DNA of 35,013 nt from Verrucomicrobiales bacterium (GCA_018003315.1 JAGNEJ010000050.1:1-35013), one strand, 5' to 3'. Shown: positions 16,690-26,002, counted from the stretch's first letter. Numbers and translations are program-made. The notes: a model not told the origin generated them from the letters alone.

Positions 16690-17748
16690 TCAGGGGTTGA
16701 GGAACCGGATGACCACCCGGCGGTTCAATGCCTGCTCCTCGATGCTGCCATTGGCATTGACCAGCGGCTGGCTTTCCCCGAGGCCCTTCACCTGAATTCT
16801 GGAACCGTCGATCTTGAGCGAGTTCACCACCCAGTCGGCCACTGCCTGGGCGCGTCGCAGGCTGAGTTCCACGTTGTAGGCGTCCTCACCCGTTGTGTCC
16901 GTATGCCCTTCCACAATCACCTGGGATTTTGTCCAGGTCTGGATGAGAAAACCCAGCTTCATGAGATCAAATTTGGCGCTTTCACGAACGTCGGCGGAAT
17001 TGTACTCGAACAGCAGATCCGACGGCATCATGGCCTTGAGATCGCCGGTCTGGGGCGTGCGGATGTTCATGAGATCGTCCAGGGTGCTGAAGCCGATGCC
17101 TCGCAGCCCTTCGTCGCCCTTGCGGCGGGCCGCCGCCAGGTCCCCCTTCATGGTGTCGTTGGTGGTGAGCGGTTTTTCCACGACCTTGATGGTGACCTGG
17201 TCATCCTGAACCTGGGCCGTTTTCAAGACGTCGCTGGCCGAAGCGGTTCGAATCCGTTTCTCGATGCCTCCGGCGATCGCGCTGTCCACCGCACTCACGG
17301 CATCCACCGCGCTGCCCACATCCCCCTGGGCTGGAGCGCTGAACTGGATGTTCAGCGGCGTTCGGGTTTCCGGAGAAATGACCACTTCCCCGTCCAGCAT
17401 GGGCGCAATCTGATCAATCGGGGGCAGTTCCGTCGTCACCGTGTTGTCCGCGGTCTGAGGCTGCACCTCCGGAATCGGCACGCTCAGGGTCTGTTCCAGC
17501 AGCTTTGGATCCAGGCGAATCTGGTCTTCAAAGCGGGAATCATTCTGCTGGCTCAGCGCCTCTTCGGAGAAATCCCCCACCCCTTCCAGCCGCAGGTCGC
17601 CAAACAGGGCGAACAGCCCGATGTGAATGGCGGAACTGGTCAGGACGGCCAGCAGAATCCACCAGCGCAGGCTCCACGCCGACGCGGGAGCAGCAGCGGG
17701 GAAGGATCTGCTGATGGATTGTTCCCATGAATAGGATGTGAATGCCAT
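16690..17748 (-). CDS. OmpA-family envelope protein with N-terminal membrane anchor
   Basis: A 352-residue protein. One transmembrane helix (WWILLAVLTSSAIHIGLFAL) lies near residues 29-50, a low-complexity Pro/Asp/Thr-rich region follows, and the C-terminal 120 residues form an OmpA/MotB peptidoglycan-binding domain (LLFEYNSADVRESA, VIVEGHTDTTGEDAYN, LSLRRAQAVADWV, NRRVVIRF). It probably links the inner membrane to the cell wall across the periplasm. The N-terminal layout resembles TonB or TolA-type spanning proteins, but no TonB C-terminal domain is present. ATG 17748 is chosen because the frame upstream of it looks non-coding. Confidence 0.85.
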   Translation of the reverse strand: MAFTSYSWEQSISRSFPAAAPASAWSLRWWILLAVLTSSAIHIGLFALFGDLRLEGVGDFSEEALSQQNDSRFEDQIRLDPKLLEQTLSVPIPEVQPQTADNTVTTELPPIDQIAPMLDGEVVISPETRTPLNIQFSAPAQGDVGSAVDAVSAVDSAIAGGIEKRIRTASASDVLKTAQVQDDQVTIKVVEKPLTTNDTMKGDLAAARRKGDEGLRGIGFSTLDDLMNIRTPQTGDLKAMMPSDLLFEYNSADVRESAKFDLMKLGFLIQTWTKSQVIVEGHTDTTGEDAYNVELSLRRAQAVADWVVNSLKIDGSRIQVKGLGESQPLVNANGSIEEQALNRRVVIRFLNP

Positions 17749-17842
17749 GCCGCGCACTATACGCCCAAACCCGCTGGCGAAAAGTGAAAGTGCAAACTCC
17801 TGACCGAGGCGAGGCCACGCCCCCGGCTGATATGCAGGTCCG

Positions 17843-17977
17843 CGTGGATGGACGGAGTCCACCTCGCTGCCGTCGGCTGTTTTCTCCAACGATGTCAAAG
17901 GCCTGTTGGACCGCACCGCCCATGTCTATCGCAAACGCATGACCGGTGAATTCCGCAACGAGGATGTCTGGATCTGA
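17843..17977 (+). pseudogene. Possible relic 3' end of a lost gene
   Basis: In the 278-base gap between the OmpA and sigma-factor genes, one plus-strand frame without a start reads GLLDRTAHVYRKRMTGEFRN and then EDVWI before a TGA. Its composition looks protein-like, but I recognise no family. It may be the tail of a deleted gene or chance. Nothing else was seen in the gap. Confidence 0.2.
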
Positions 17978-18026
17978 TTTGCGGGTGAAGTTCCCGGGCC
18001 CTGCTGACACGGCAGCCCCCATCGGT

Positions 18027-18761
18027 TCATCCTCCCGCCAGAGCGGCGCGCAATGCAGCCATCTCCTCGTCGATCAACAGGTCACTGGGTGATTGCAGCG
18101 TGTCAGCGATCCCTGCACGGAGCAGCATCCGAAACCGCTGACGCAATCGATAAACGGCCTGCCGGACGGCATTGGTCTCAAGTCCAGTGGCCGCTGCGGC
18201 ATCAGCCATGGTCACGCCACCGTCGGCGGGATCCAGAAACGGCCGCAAGGCGGAGAAAAGGGAGAGTCGCCCGCGGGCTGCATATTCTTCCTCCAGGCGT
18301 TGGATGACACTGTCCAGCGTGGTCATGGCCCAGGCCCGGTCAAAGACCGTTTCCGAGGGCATGGTTGTCAACTGGGTGCCGAGCCATTGTTCTGCCTGCA
18401 GCGAGTCGAGCGGGAGTGGCGGAATTCCCCCGCCACGGCGCAACCGCGAGGCGCGGCGGGTGCTGTCGATCAAATCCCGATGAAAAACAGCCAGCAGAAA
18501 TGTCCGCAGGCGGCCTCTTTCTGGCGCTGCGGTGCGCAAAATTTCCATCCCGGAAATCCTGCCCAGAAAATCCTGCGTGGCGTCTTCCGCGTCCTGTTCA
18601 CTGCAGCCGGAACGCCGGGCATAGGCGTAAAGGGGCATCCAGTAAAGCCGACACAGTTCGTTGATCGCGGCCCGCGCCGGGGCACCCTCACCGGAGGCAG
18701 CGAGGACCATGCTCCACCGGGTCTGTGGAAATTGCGGACTTCCCTGGCGGGGATGGGACAT
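18027..18761 (-). CDS. ECF-type RNA polymerase sigma factor
   Basis: A 244-residue sigma-70-like factor. FPQTRWSMVLAA opens region 2, followed by the SEQDAEDATQDFLGRI helix and RLRTFLLAVFHRDLIDSTRR. Region 4 is a helix-turn-helix (TMADAAAATGLETNAVRQAV then YRLRQRF). The long linker and the TRWSMV start are typical of planctomycete and verrucomicrobial ECF factors found next to Ser/Thr kinases. The kinase gene here is divergent, 127 bases away, so the pair probably forms a signalling unit. No anti-sigma gene is adjacent. ATG 18773 is an equally possible start. Confidence 0.88.
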   Translation of the reverse strand: MSHPRQGSPQFPQTRWSMVLAASGEGAPARAAINELCRLYWMPLYAYARRSGCSEQDAEDATQDFLGRISGMEILRTAAPERGRLRTFLLAVFHRDLIDSTRRASRLRRGGGIPPLPLDSLQAEQWLGTQLTTMPSETVFDRAWAMTTLDSVIQRLEEEYAARGRLSLFSALRPFLDPADGGVTMADAAAATGLETNAVRQAVYRLRQRFRMLLRAGIADTLQSPSDLLIDEEMAALRAALAGG

Positions 18762-18888
18762 CGGTGGGGGCATTGCACACCGGTGCCACCCGGTTGGGCT
18801 GGCTCCGGCCGTTTGCGGAGAAATGAAAGCATAACGCCGCTCGATTTCCAGCGCTCAATCACTTACGTTCCATCCACTCACTGCTGCT

Positions 18889-21666
18889 ATGCCCGCTGAC
18901 GAGACTGCGCCGGAATTTTTCCGCCTCGCCGGACTTGATCCTGCGCGGGTCCTCCACGCCGCGCAGGAACTGCCAGACCTCCGCACGGATGAAGTGCCGA
19001 CAGTGGAAGATCTGGGTGCCCTGCTGCCGGAATACGAGGTGCAGGAGATGATTGGCCGCGGGGGCATGGGCGCGGTTTACCGGGCGGTGCAGCGAAAGCT
19101 GGCGCGGCCGGTGGCGATCAAGGTTTTGCCCGTGGAAATGGGGGATGCGGCGGGATTTGCACTCCGTTTTCGCCGCGAGGCCATGACGACTGCCGGAATC
19201 ATTCACCCTGACATTGTCGCCGTGCATGACGCCGGGGAAACGGTGGCCGGACATCACTACTACGTCATGGATTTGGTGGACGGGGAGGACCTCGCCCGGC
19301 GGATGGCACGCGGACGGCTGCCGGTGGAACAATGCGTGACGCTGCTTGCAGCGGTTTGCAATGCCGTGGAGGCTGCCCACGCGGCGGGCATCATCCACCG
19401 GGACATCAAGCCGTCCAATATTCTCCTGACAAAAGACGGTGCTCCCAAACTGGCGGATTTCGGGCTCGCACTGCTCACGGAGAAGCATCTCGAATACTCG
19501 CGCCTCACGCTCGGCGGCACCACCCTGGGCACGCTGGAATACGCTGCTCCGGAACAGCTCGCCGGGGCGGAGGTGACAGCAGCAAGCGACATCTACAGCC
19601 TCGGGGTGCTCGCTTACGAACTGCTCACCGGAGAACTGCCCCGCGGCGTATTTGACCCGCCTTCCGTTAGGAATCCGGAAATCGATTCCGCTTTTGATGG
19701 CGTGGTCCTGCGGGCTCTGCAGAGTGATCCGGCACGCCGCCACGGAAGCGCGGCGGAATTTCGCACCGCCCTGCTCCAGGCTGCCGACCGGCGCATTCGG
19801 GAGGAGCGCCGCCGCGCCGAGGCACTCCGAAAGCTCCGTCGCCGCACAGGCCTTGCTGCCATGACTGGAACGGCGGCCCTGTTGACATTCGGACTGGCCA
19901 TTTTCGCCTGGCAGCAACGAAAGCGGGCGGAAGCCGGGGAAGCCGAAGCCAACCAGCGCAGCCTCGCCGCAAACGCCGCCCAGAAGGAAACCGAGGATGT
20001 CATTCATTTTCTCCTGACGGATCTCCGGCAGCGGCTCGAAAGGATCGGCAATCTTGGCGCAATGGAGTCGGTGCTGGAACGTGCGGAAAAACATTTCCGG
20101 GAAAAATGCGAGGCCTCCCCCGGATCTGCCGATGCCGTGGTGCAGCTTGCCGATGCGCTGGTGATCAAGGCCGGAGTCCTCGCTGCCCGCGGCCTTCCAG
20201 ACGAGGCGGTGGCCTTGTTGGGCGAAGCCAAAGACTTGGCGGAGACCGCCCGGTCCCTCGATCCGAAGAACCGGGAGCGCCAGTCCCGCGTGGTTCAAGC
20301 ATGGAAGCACCTCAGCGAACAGCTTCTGGGCATGGGCAAGTTCCAGCCTGCACTGGACGCTGCCCGGCAGATGCTGCGCGAGGCGGAAAGCATCCAAAAT
20401 CCCCCTGCTCCCAGAGACGCTGCCGCAGCCCACCGAGCCTGCGCCAATGCGCTTGGTTATCTGGAGCAGCTCGACCAATGCCATGCAGAGTACCTCAAGG
20501 CCCAGGAAATCCTGACTGCGAAAGCGAAAACGCACCCGGAAGACCAGGCCACCAAGGATGATCTGGCGGCCCTGGACATGTCACTCGGTTCCCTGGCCGA
20601 AGAACGGAAGGACTACCCGCTCATGCTGCGCCACTTCACCGCGTGGCATCAATTCGTCAAACAAACCCACGGCACCGACGGCAGCACCTACTCCCATGCC
20701 GCGGTCCGTTTGGCTCTTGCGCTGGTGCTCAACCAGCGGGCTGCTGAAGCGCAGCCGCTGCTGACGGATGCCATCCGCATCGCGGAAGCAGACGTGGATG
20801 CCCGTCCCGGACACCGGGGACGCATGGGACATCTGCGCCAGTGCATGGTTGTGTACGCCCTGATGCAGGATCAGCGCGGCGAAAGCGCCTCTGCAGCGGA
20901 AATGCGACGGCGCATCTCCGCTATCGACGCGGCCATTGCGGCGACACCGGAGGAAGACGCAGCCGGCTCAATGGACCGTGTTGCGGACCGGCTGCAGAAG
21001 ACCGAGCAGCGGTTGTTTGCCGAATTGAAGAAAAATCCGGAAAACCCCGCCGCCCAGTATGCCTGGGCCATGGCCTCGGAGGATTTGGGCAAGCACATCG
21101 ACTCGATCGAAGGAATTCCCTCCGCCATGCAACACTACCAACGGCAAATGGCCAGGCTGGAACCGCTGCTTTCAGCCGCACCGGCAGACTCCTGGTGGAA
21201 CCTCGGCGCCAGCTACACCCTCAACCGCCTGGGTGAACTCAAGGAACGCACCCGCGACTGGGCAGGTGCAGAGCCGGTCTTTCGCCGTTCGTTCGACCTC
21301 CGATGCCGCACGCAGACTGCGCATCCTGGCAGCCCCAGGGAGCCCCGAAACATGGTCTCCACCGCCAGCCGGCTGGCCCGCTGCTTTCTGAATCAAAACC
21401 GCCCAGCCGAAGCGGAAGCGCTCTGGCTTTCGTTGCTGGAACAGTTGAAATCCGACGCATCGACCGGTCTGGAATGGCGCGCCTTGATCGCCACCAGCAT
21501 TCAGGAAACCCTCCCGGCCCTCACCTCCGATGCCGCTCGCAGCCTCGCCGCCAAAACCTGCGATTTTTTCCTGGTCAGGGGCGAGGCCTCACTGTCCGCC
21601 GCCGAAAAGGACGGGCTGCACGCCATGAAAAGTCTCGCCACCAAAGCCACAGCCCCGCAGCGGTAA
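18889..21666 (+). CDS. Membrane Ser/Thr protein kinase with TPR-like C-terminal region
   Basis: 925 residues. An intact Hanks-type kinase domain spans about 48-305: glycine loop GRGGMGAVY at 56-64, catalytic K78 (VAIKVLP), HRDIKPSN with D172, DFG at D190, and APEQ in the activation segment. One transmembrane helix follows a basic stretch around 325-343. The remaining 580 residues are helical and repeat-like, resembling TPRs (for example EYLKAQEIL, AAEAQPLLTDAIRIA), and should lie outside the inner membrane. Most kinase-critical residues are present, so it should be active. Partnership with the divergent ECF sigma factor is inferred from gene order and family precedent. Confidence 0.92.
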   Translation: MPADETAPEFFRLAGLDPARVLHAAQELPDLRTDEVPTVEDLGALLPEYEVQEMIGRGGMGAVYRAVQRKLARPVAIKVLPVEMGDAAGFALRFRREAMTTAGIIHPDIVAVHDAGETVAGHHYYVMDLVDGEDLARRMARGRLPVEQCVTLLAAVCNAVEAAHAAGIIHRDIKPSNILLTKDGAPKLADFGLALLTEKHLEYSRLTLGGTTLGTLEYAAPEQLAGAEVTAASDIYSLGVLAYELLTGELPRGVFDPPSVRNPEIDSAFDGVVLRALQSDPARRHGSAAEFRTALLQAADRRIREERRRAEALRKLRRRTGLAAMTGTAALLTFGLAIFAWQQRKRAEAGEAEANQRSLAANAAQKETEDVIHFLLTDLRQRLERIGNLGAMESVLERAEKHFREKCEASPGSADAVVQLADALVIKAGVLAARGLPDEAVALLGEAKDLAETARSLDPKNRERQSRVVQAWKHLSEQLLGMGKFQPALDAARQMLREAESIQNPPAPRDAAAAHRACANALGYLEQLDQCHAEYLKAQEILTAKAKTHPEDQATKDDLAALDMSLGSLAEERKDYPLMLRHFTAWHQFVKQTHGTDGSTYSHAAVRLALALVLNQRAAEAQPLLTDAIRIAEADVDARPGHRGRMGHLRQCMVVYALMQDQRGESASAAEMRRRISAIDAAIAATPEEDAAGSMDRVADRLQKTEQRLFAELKKNPENPAAQYAWAMASEDLGKHIDSIEGIPSAMQHYQRQMARLEPLLSAAPADSWWNLGASYTLNRLGELKERTRDWAGAEPVFRRSFDLRCRTQTAHPGSPREPRNMVSTASRLARCFLNQNRPAEAEALWLSLLEQLKSDASTGLEWRALIATSIQETLPALTSDAARSLAAKTCDFFLVRGEASLSAAEKDGLHAMKSLATKATAPQR

Positions 21667-21842
21667 ACAACCCAAAACGCACGGCCCGTGAACACCTCGC
21701 AGGCTTGGAATTGTCAGGTTGCAGGGTCGCGGAAGGCACCTTTGCACGAATTCCTTCCGATGGCGAAGCGCCCGGCAGCCAGTCAGTGCCCATCCCATCG
21801 CCCACAGCGGATGCTGTCACTGCCGAATGCGTGCGGCTGGTT

Positions 21843-22721
21843 TCAGGCAAGCGCCATCGCTGCAAGGTGTTGCGGGCTGGTTCCGCAGCATCCGCCAACG
21901 ATGGTGATGCCGATGGAACGGAGCTTGTTCGCCAGTGTTGCCATTTCAGCAGGCGTGGCGTCATAATGAATTTCGCCATGGCGGATTTTCGGTGCGCCGG
22001 CATTGGGCTGCAGGATGGTGGGGCCTCCGGCGGCAGCGGCGACGATCTGGCGTCCGAGTTCAAGGTAATCGTCGAGCGCCAGGTCGGTTCCGCAATTGGT
22101 GCCGACGATATCCGCTCCCGCCTCGCAAGCGGCGCGAATGGCAGCGGCCACGGGAGTGCCCATCATCGTGCGGAATTCCCCGCCGCTCCTTTGGAACGAC
22201 CAGGTGCCGATCACCGGAAGATCGGCGACCGCCTTGGCTGCACGGACGGCGACAGCAAGTTCCGCGGGATCGCTCATGGTTTCCACGAGAACGGCATCCG
22301 CGCCACCGGCGACCAGGGCGCTGATTTGCTCGCGGAAAACCGCGTCCAGCTCTTCCCTGGTGGTGTCGCCCAGTGGTTCAAGGAAATCCCCGAACGGTCC
22401 GACATCCCCCAGCACCCAGCCTTCCGGCCCGGCGGCCTGGGCTGCCAATTCCGCCGCCCGGCGGTTCCACTCGGACACTTTGGAACCAAGTCCGTGGCGG
22501 TCCAGCATGCAGCGGCTGCCGCCAAACGAGTTCGTGGTGATGAGTCGGCACCCGGCATGGCGGTAGGCCTGGTGGACGCTGAGAATTTCGTCAGGACGTT
22601 CGGCATTCCAGCGCATGCCGCATTCTCCAGGTGCAAGTCCGCGCTGCATAAGCTGGGTGCCCATGGCCCCGTCACAGGTTAGGGCCGTTTGCCGGCAGGC
22701 TTGGAGCAGGGGGACGTTCAT
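21843..22721 (-). CDS. Zinc-dependent homocysteine S-methyltransferase
   Basis: A 292-residue (beta/alpha)8 barrel of the Hcy/Pfam S-methyl_trans family. DGAMGTQLMQRGL starts the barrel, and the three zinc cysteines are C210 (GTNCGT) and C278-C279 (GGCCGTSP). It moves a methyl group to homocysteine to make methionine. It corresponds to the first domain of MetH, without folate, corrinoid or reactivation domains. The corrinoid protein gene upstream overlaps it by ATGA, so that protein is the likely methyl carrier. A betaine- or S-methylmethionine-type enzyme is the alternative, but the coupling to a corrinoid gene argues against it. Confidence 0.9.
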   Translation of the reverse strand: MNVPLLQACRQTALTCDGAMGTQLMQRGLAPGECGMRWNAERPDEILSVHQAYRHAGCRLITTNSFGGSRCMLDRHGLGSKVSEWNRRAAELAAQAAGPEGWVLGDVGPFGDFLEPLGDTTREELDAVFREQISALVAGGADAVLVETMSDPAELAVAVRAAKAVADLPVIGTWSFQRSGGEFRTMMGTPVAAAIRAACEAGADIVGTNCGTDLALDDYLELGRQIVAAAAGGPTILQPNAGAPKIRHGEIHYDATPAEMATLANKLRSIGITIVGGCCGTSPQHLAAMALA

Positions 22722-23353
22722 GGGTTTTCCATCAGTTTCAATGCAAGCGTCACCGCGCTGGCGGCATCGGGGCTGTAGCCGTCTGCTCCAATCTCCTCGC
22801 AGTAATCCTGGGTGACCGGAGCGCCGCCAATCATCACCCGCACGCTGGCCTGATCCGACGCACGCAGGGCATCAATGGTTCGTTTCATCGCCGGCATGGT
22901 GGTGGTCAGGAGGGCGGAAAGACAGCAGAGATGAGCCCCATGGTCGCGAACCGCATTCACAAATGCCTCCGGCGAAACATTGGTGCCGAGATCGACAAGG
23001 CCGAAATTGGCTCCTTTGAGCATGACAGCGACGAGGTTTTTGCCGATGTCGTGGAGATCCCCCTGCACCGTGCCGATGACGGCGGTGAATTCCGGCTTGA
23101 TGCCGGCATCTGCCAGCAGCGGTTCCAGCATCGCCATGCATTCCTTCATCGCCCGTGCCGCAATGAGCATTTCGGGAACGAACACCTCGCCGTCTTTGAA
23201 TCGCTCACCGATGGCCCTCATGCCCGGCACCAGTCCCTGTTCGACAATATCCAGCGGCTTCATGCCTTCCGAGAGCATCCCCTGGGTCAACTGCCGGGCT
23301 TCAACGCGCCTACCCGTTTCGACAACCGTTGCTAGGTCGGTGAATTTGCTCAT
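22718..23353 (-). CDS. Corrinoid (cobalamin-binding) methyl-carrier protein, MtxC type
   Basis: 211 residues. The N-terminal half is the four-helix B12-binding cap (KPLDIVEQGLVPGMRAIGER, EVFVPEMLIAARAM). The C-terminal half is the Rossmann-like B12 domain with GDLHDIGKN, where H101 should be the lower cobalt ligand, then GGAPVTQDYCEEIGADGYSP. Such proteins (MtaC, MttC, MtgC and the middle domains of MetH) carry methyl groups between two methyltransferases. ATG 23353 is chosen from homology. The 182 bases between it and the activator gene upstream hold no other gene. Confidence 0.92.
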   Translation of the reverse strand: MSKFTDLATVVETGRRVEARQLTQGMLSEGMKPLDIVEQGLVPGMRAIGERFKDGEVFVPEMLIAARAMKECMAMLEPLLADAGIKPEFTAVIGTVQGDLHDIGKNLVAVMLKGANFGLVDLGTNVSPEAFVNAVRDHGAHLCCLSALLTTTMPAMKRTIDALRASDQASVRVMIGGAPVTQDYCEEIGADGYSPDAASAVTLALKLMENP

Positions 23354-23535
23354 GCTGCGGGGAGAGATACTGCGTTTCCAGTGGCTGGCTTTTCGGGTCC
23401 TGCGCGGCACCTGGGTGGAGGGTGCTGCACAGGCCACGATGCCACTGATGCCAAAACTGCCAAATCCAGAATGAGGCAATCTCGCGATCCGAATCATTCA
23501 AATGAGCACCGCAGCCGGCTGAAATTCGCCGACAT

Positions 23536-25173
23536 TCACGGGAGGCTCAGGTGGTCAATGAAGGTGTCTTCGAATTCCGGATGCAGATTGAGTTCCACGA
23601 TTTCAACTCGCGAACGGAATTCCTCCATGTCCGACAGGCTCTGCCGGTCCAGCAGGCCGATCAAGGCCCCCGCGAGGGAAGTATTGCCGACCACGCTCAC
23701 CTGCTCCGGCTTGAATCCCGGAAGCAGGCCGATGGCGATGGCGTGGGCCACATCGACGTGCATGCCGAAGCCTCCGGCGAGGTGAACACGGCCAATGCGC
23801 CGGGCATCCGTGTTCGCGACGGAGAGCAGGATTTCAATCCCCGCGCCAATCGCAGCCTTGGCTTGCAGCAGTTGGGCGATGTCCAGTTCGCTGATGCGTG
23901 GATGCTGGTGCATCGCAGGACGAAACGCGATGCCGGAAGGGTCCGCAAAACGATGCCCCTCGGGAAGGTGGCCCCAGACTTCCCGGTCAAAGCGGCCATT
24001 GGCACGGAGCAGTCCGCTGCGACGCGCATCGGATAGGAAATCGATGTAGGCGGAGCCGCAGATGCCGCCATCATTGGTCACGGGGACAGAACCGATGGTT
24101 TCACAGGCGATTTCGCCACCGCTGATGCGGATGCGGCTGATGGCACCGGCCTGCGCTCTGGTGCCGCTCGTGAGTCCGGCGCCTTCGAAAGCCGGACCTG
24201 CGGCGGTGGCGCAGGCGAGCAGTCGACCGTCGCTGGACAGGACCATTTCACCATTGGTGCCCATGTCCACCAGCAGGCTGGGTGCGGCATCGAGCATCAT
24301 GCCGGTGGCCTGAACCCCGGCGACGATATCCGCGCCGACATAAGCGGAGATGCCGGGCAGCAGCCGAATGGGGGCATCCGGCGGAAGTCCGGCTCGGTCA
24401 ATACCAAAGGCAGCGGCGCTTTCGGTTCGACCGTGGAGGAATCGGGCCTGGAAAGGTGCCACCCCCAGCGGAGTCGTATCCTCATCGGCGAGAATGTGGA
24501 GCATCGTGGTGTTCCCGGCGATCACTCCGCCGGCGATCCGGCTGAGATCGCGCCCTGCCCGCTGCAGTGCTTTGTCCAGCAGGGGCCTCAGCGTTTCCGT
24601 GATGAAGGCACGGCGCATGTCGCGGCGCGCCTCCGGAACAGCACCGACGCCGATCCGCGTGATGACGTTGTCGCCAAACCGGATCTGCGCATTAAAGGCC
24701 CCAGCGCGGGAGAGGATGGTTCCCGTGTTCAGATCGACTAGCAAAATGACCGCAGTGGTGGTGCCGAGATCCAGCGCGAAACCAGTGTCCCGCAGGCCAT
24801 CGGATGGAATCGACGGATTCAGCGTGCAGGGCACGTCCACGAGGAATGTTTCGCTGACCTGAGGCGCGTGACGAATGCTCGCCTGATGCGGCACGCGGAT
24901 GACCACCGCACGGGCATCCGCAATGCGCATGCGGCAGGCGCGGAACAGTCCTGAGGTGTAGCGCTGCCCATCCGCATCCGTCAGGGCACCCTCCCGCAAT
25001 TCAACGATGCAGCCGCGGCAGAGTCCGCGCTGGCCGCAGCGGGTGTTGAGCGGATGGCCGGTCCGGGCCAGCAGTTCGGCCAGATTGTGCGGTGCGTCTG
25101 CGCCGGAGATGCGCAGCAGCCTCGGAGTCCCTGCTGGTTCGCCTTCCAGAGGAGTCACTTCCGCGGCGTTCAT
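23536..25173 (-). CDS. RACE-type ATP-dependent corrinoid activation protein
   Basis: 545 residues. The N-terminal plant-type [2Fe-2S] ferredoxin domain has C46, C52, C55 and C80 (RCGQRGLCRGC and FRACRM). The rest is the ASKHA-fold DUF4445 region with phosphate loops FALDLGTTTAVILL and LLVDMGTNGEMVL, and a late LAGGFGMHVD. Proteins of this build (RamA-like function, RACo, RACE) reduce inactive Co(II) corrinoid back to Co(I) using ATP. It would service the corrinoid protein encoded next. The start overlaps the DUF1638 stop as ATGA. Confidence 0.92.
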   Translation of the reverse strand: MNAAEVTPLEGEPAGTPRLLRISGADAPHNLAELLARTGHPLNTRCGQRGLCRGCIVELREGALTDADGQRYTSGLFRACRMRIADARAVVIRVPHQASIRHAPQVSETFLVDVPCTLNPSIPSDGLRDTGFALDLGTTTAVILLVDLNTGTILSRAGAFNAQIRFGDNVITRIGVGAVPEARRDMRRAFITETLRPLLDKALQRAGRDLSRIAGGVIAGNTTMLHILADEDTTPLGVAPFQARFLHGRTESAAAFGIDRAGLPPDAPIRLLPGISAYVGADIVAGVQATGMMLDAAPSLLVDMGTNGEMVLSSDGRLLACATAAGPAFEGAGLTSGTRAQAGAISRIRISGGEIACETIGSVPVTNDGGICGSAYIDFLSDARRSGLLRANGRFDREVWGHLPEGHRFADPSGIAFRPAMHQHPRISELDIAQLLQAKAAIGAGIEILLSVANTDARRIGRVHLAGGFGMHVDVAHAIAIGLLPGFKPEQVSVVGNTSLAGALIGLLDRQSLSDMEEFRSRVEIVELNLHPEFEDTFIDHLSLP

Positions 25174-25910
25174 GTGGCTTCGCACCCAGGGGCCGTCTTC
25201 ATCACCCGGTCATCGTTGGACATGGCGATGCGGCGTCCCGGGGGCACCACCAGAAAGCGTTCGTCATCCCACGGCCCAGTGAGCAGAGTCCGGAGCAGGG
25301 CGGGATCGCCCCTGACATGTTCGCATTTCCACCCAAGGGCATCTGCGCAGCGGCGGGTGTAGGCAAGCTCCTCCGGCGCGTCGGGCGTGCCGGGATCGAT
25401 GAACGTGGCCGTATGATAGTGTCTCCACAGATCACGTTCCGATTCCAGCAAAAACTCGACATCCTCGGAGTCGAATTTTGCGGCAAAGTCCCTCCGGAGT
25501 TGCTCCTCACGATCCGGTCCCGGCACGCGGCGCGCCCGATTCCATCCGGGCGTGTAGTGGTAGCAGCCGGGACAGGCGGCGGCGCGCTGGGCATGCAGTT
25601 CCTTGCTGCCGAGAAGCACGGTGATGCAGTCGTGGGCGCGCGGAATCACCAGCAGGTGACGTTTCGCGCACAGTCCCGCCGTGCCGCAGCCGCACAGCCC
25701 ATAGGCCAGCACAATGGCCTCAATGTCATCACGCGAGTCCAGTTCATCCACCGCGGCCTGGAGTGCCCGGCGCATTTCCGGCGGACGGTCGTGCAGACCC
25801 ATTTCCAGCAGTTTTTCGATGACGATGTGGGACATCCCGCGTGCCACCATCCGCAACTCACTCAGAAACACCTCACAGCCTAGCAATGCGATGGGTCTGG
25901 GATGGTTCAT
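25170..25910 (-). CDS. DUF1638 protein linked to corrinoid methyltransfer
   Basis: A 246-residue protein of the DUF1638 family. LLGCEVFLSELR lies near the start, YGLCGCGTAGLCAKRH in the centre, then VIPRAHDCITVLLGS and ACPGCYHYTPGW. Conserved cysteines and histidines suggest a metal or cofactor site. The family has no proven reaction but is typically found beside MttB-type methyltransferases, corrinoid proteins and RamA/RACE activators. Here it is the first gene of the series, coupled by ATGA to the activator. No cobalamin riboswitch was seen in the 92 bases upstream. Confidence 0.82.
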   Translation of the reverse strand: MNHPRPIALLGCEVFLSELRMVARGMSHIVIEKLLEMGLHDRPPEMRRALQAAVDELDSRDDIEAIVLAYGLCGCGTAGLCAKRHLLVIPRAHDCITVLLGSKELHAQRAAACPGCYHYTPGWNRARRVPGPDREEQLRRDFAAKFDSEDVEFLLESERDLWRHYHTATFIDPGTPDAPEELAYTRRCADALGWKCEHVRGDPALLRTLLTGPWDDERFLVVPPGRRIAMSNDDRVMKTAPGCEAT

Positions 25911-25931
25911 GCCATTTTGCGGATGGGTGAC

Positions 25932-25951
25932 GGGGCGGCCGCCGCCGCCCC
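25932..25951. terminator. GC-rich hairpin between AIM24 and DUF1638 genes
   Basis: ggggcggc at 25932-25939 and gccgcccc at 25944-25951 form a perfect 8-bp stem with a 4-base loop. It lies 51 bases past the AIM24-type gene and 21 bases before the DUF1638 start, both on the minus strand. No U-tract follows. It may end the first transcript or shape the leader of the second. Confidence 0.4.
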
Positions 25952-26002
25952 ACGCTGTTCAGAAAGTCGAATATGCGGCGGACAATGGCGGATTCCGGGG
26001 TG

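Noticed and set aside
18859-20535. Open frame opposite the Ser/Thr kinase
   Set aside because: The plus-strand kinase motifs are intact over the same bases, so this is a shadow frame.
23354-23535. Possible small gene between corrinoid protein and activator
   Set aside because: The minus-strand frame merely extends the corrinoid protein upstream with sequence unlike the family; no start with a ribosome site was seen.
25911-26002. Possible cobalamin riboswitch ahead of the corrinoid genes
   Set aside because: The gap is only 92 bases and lacks a recognisable B12 box; only a simple GC hairpin is present.
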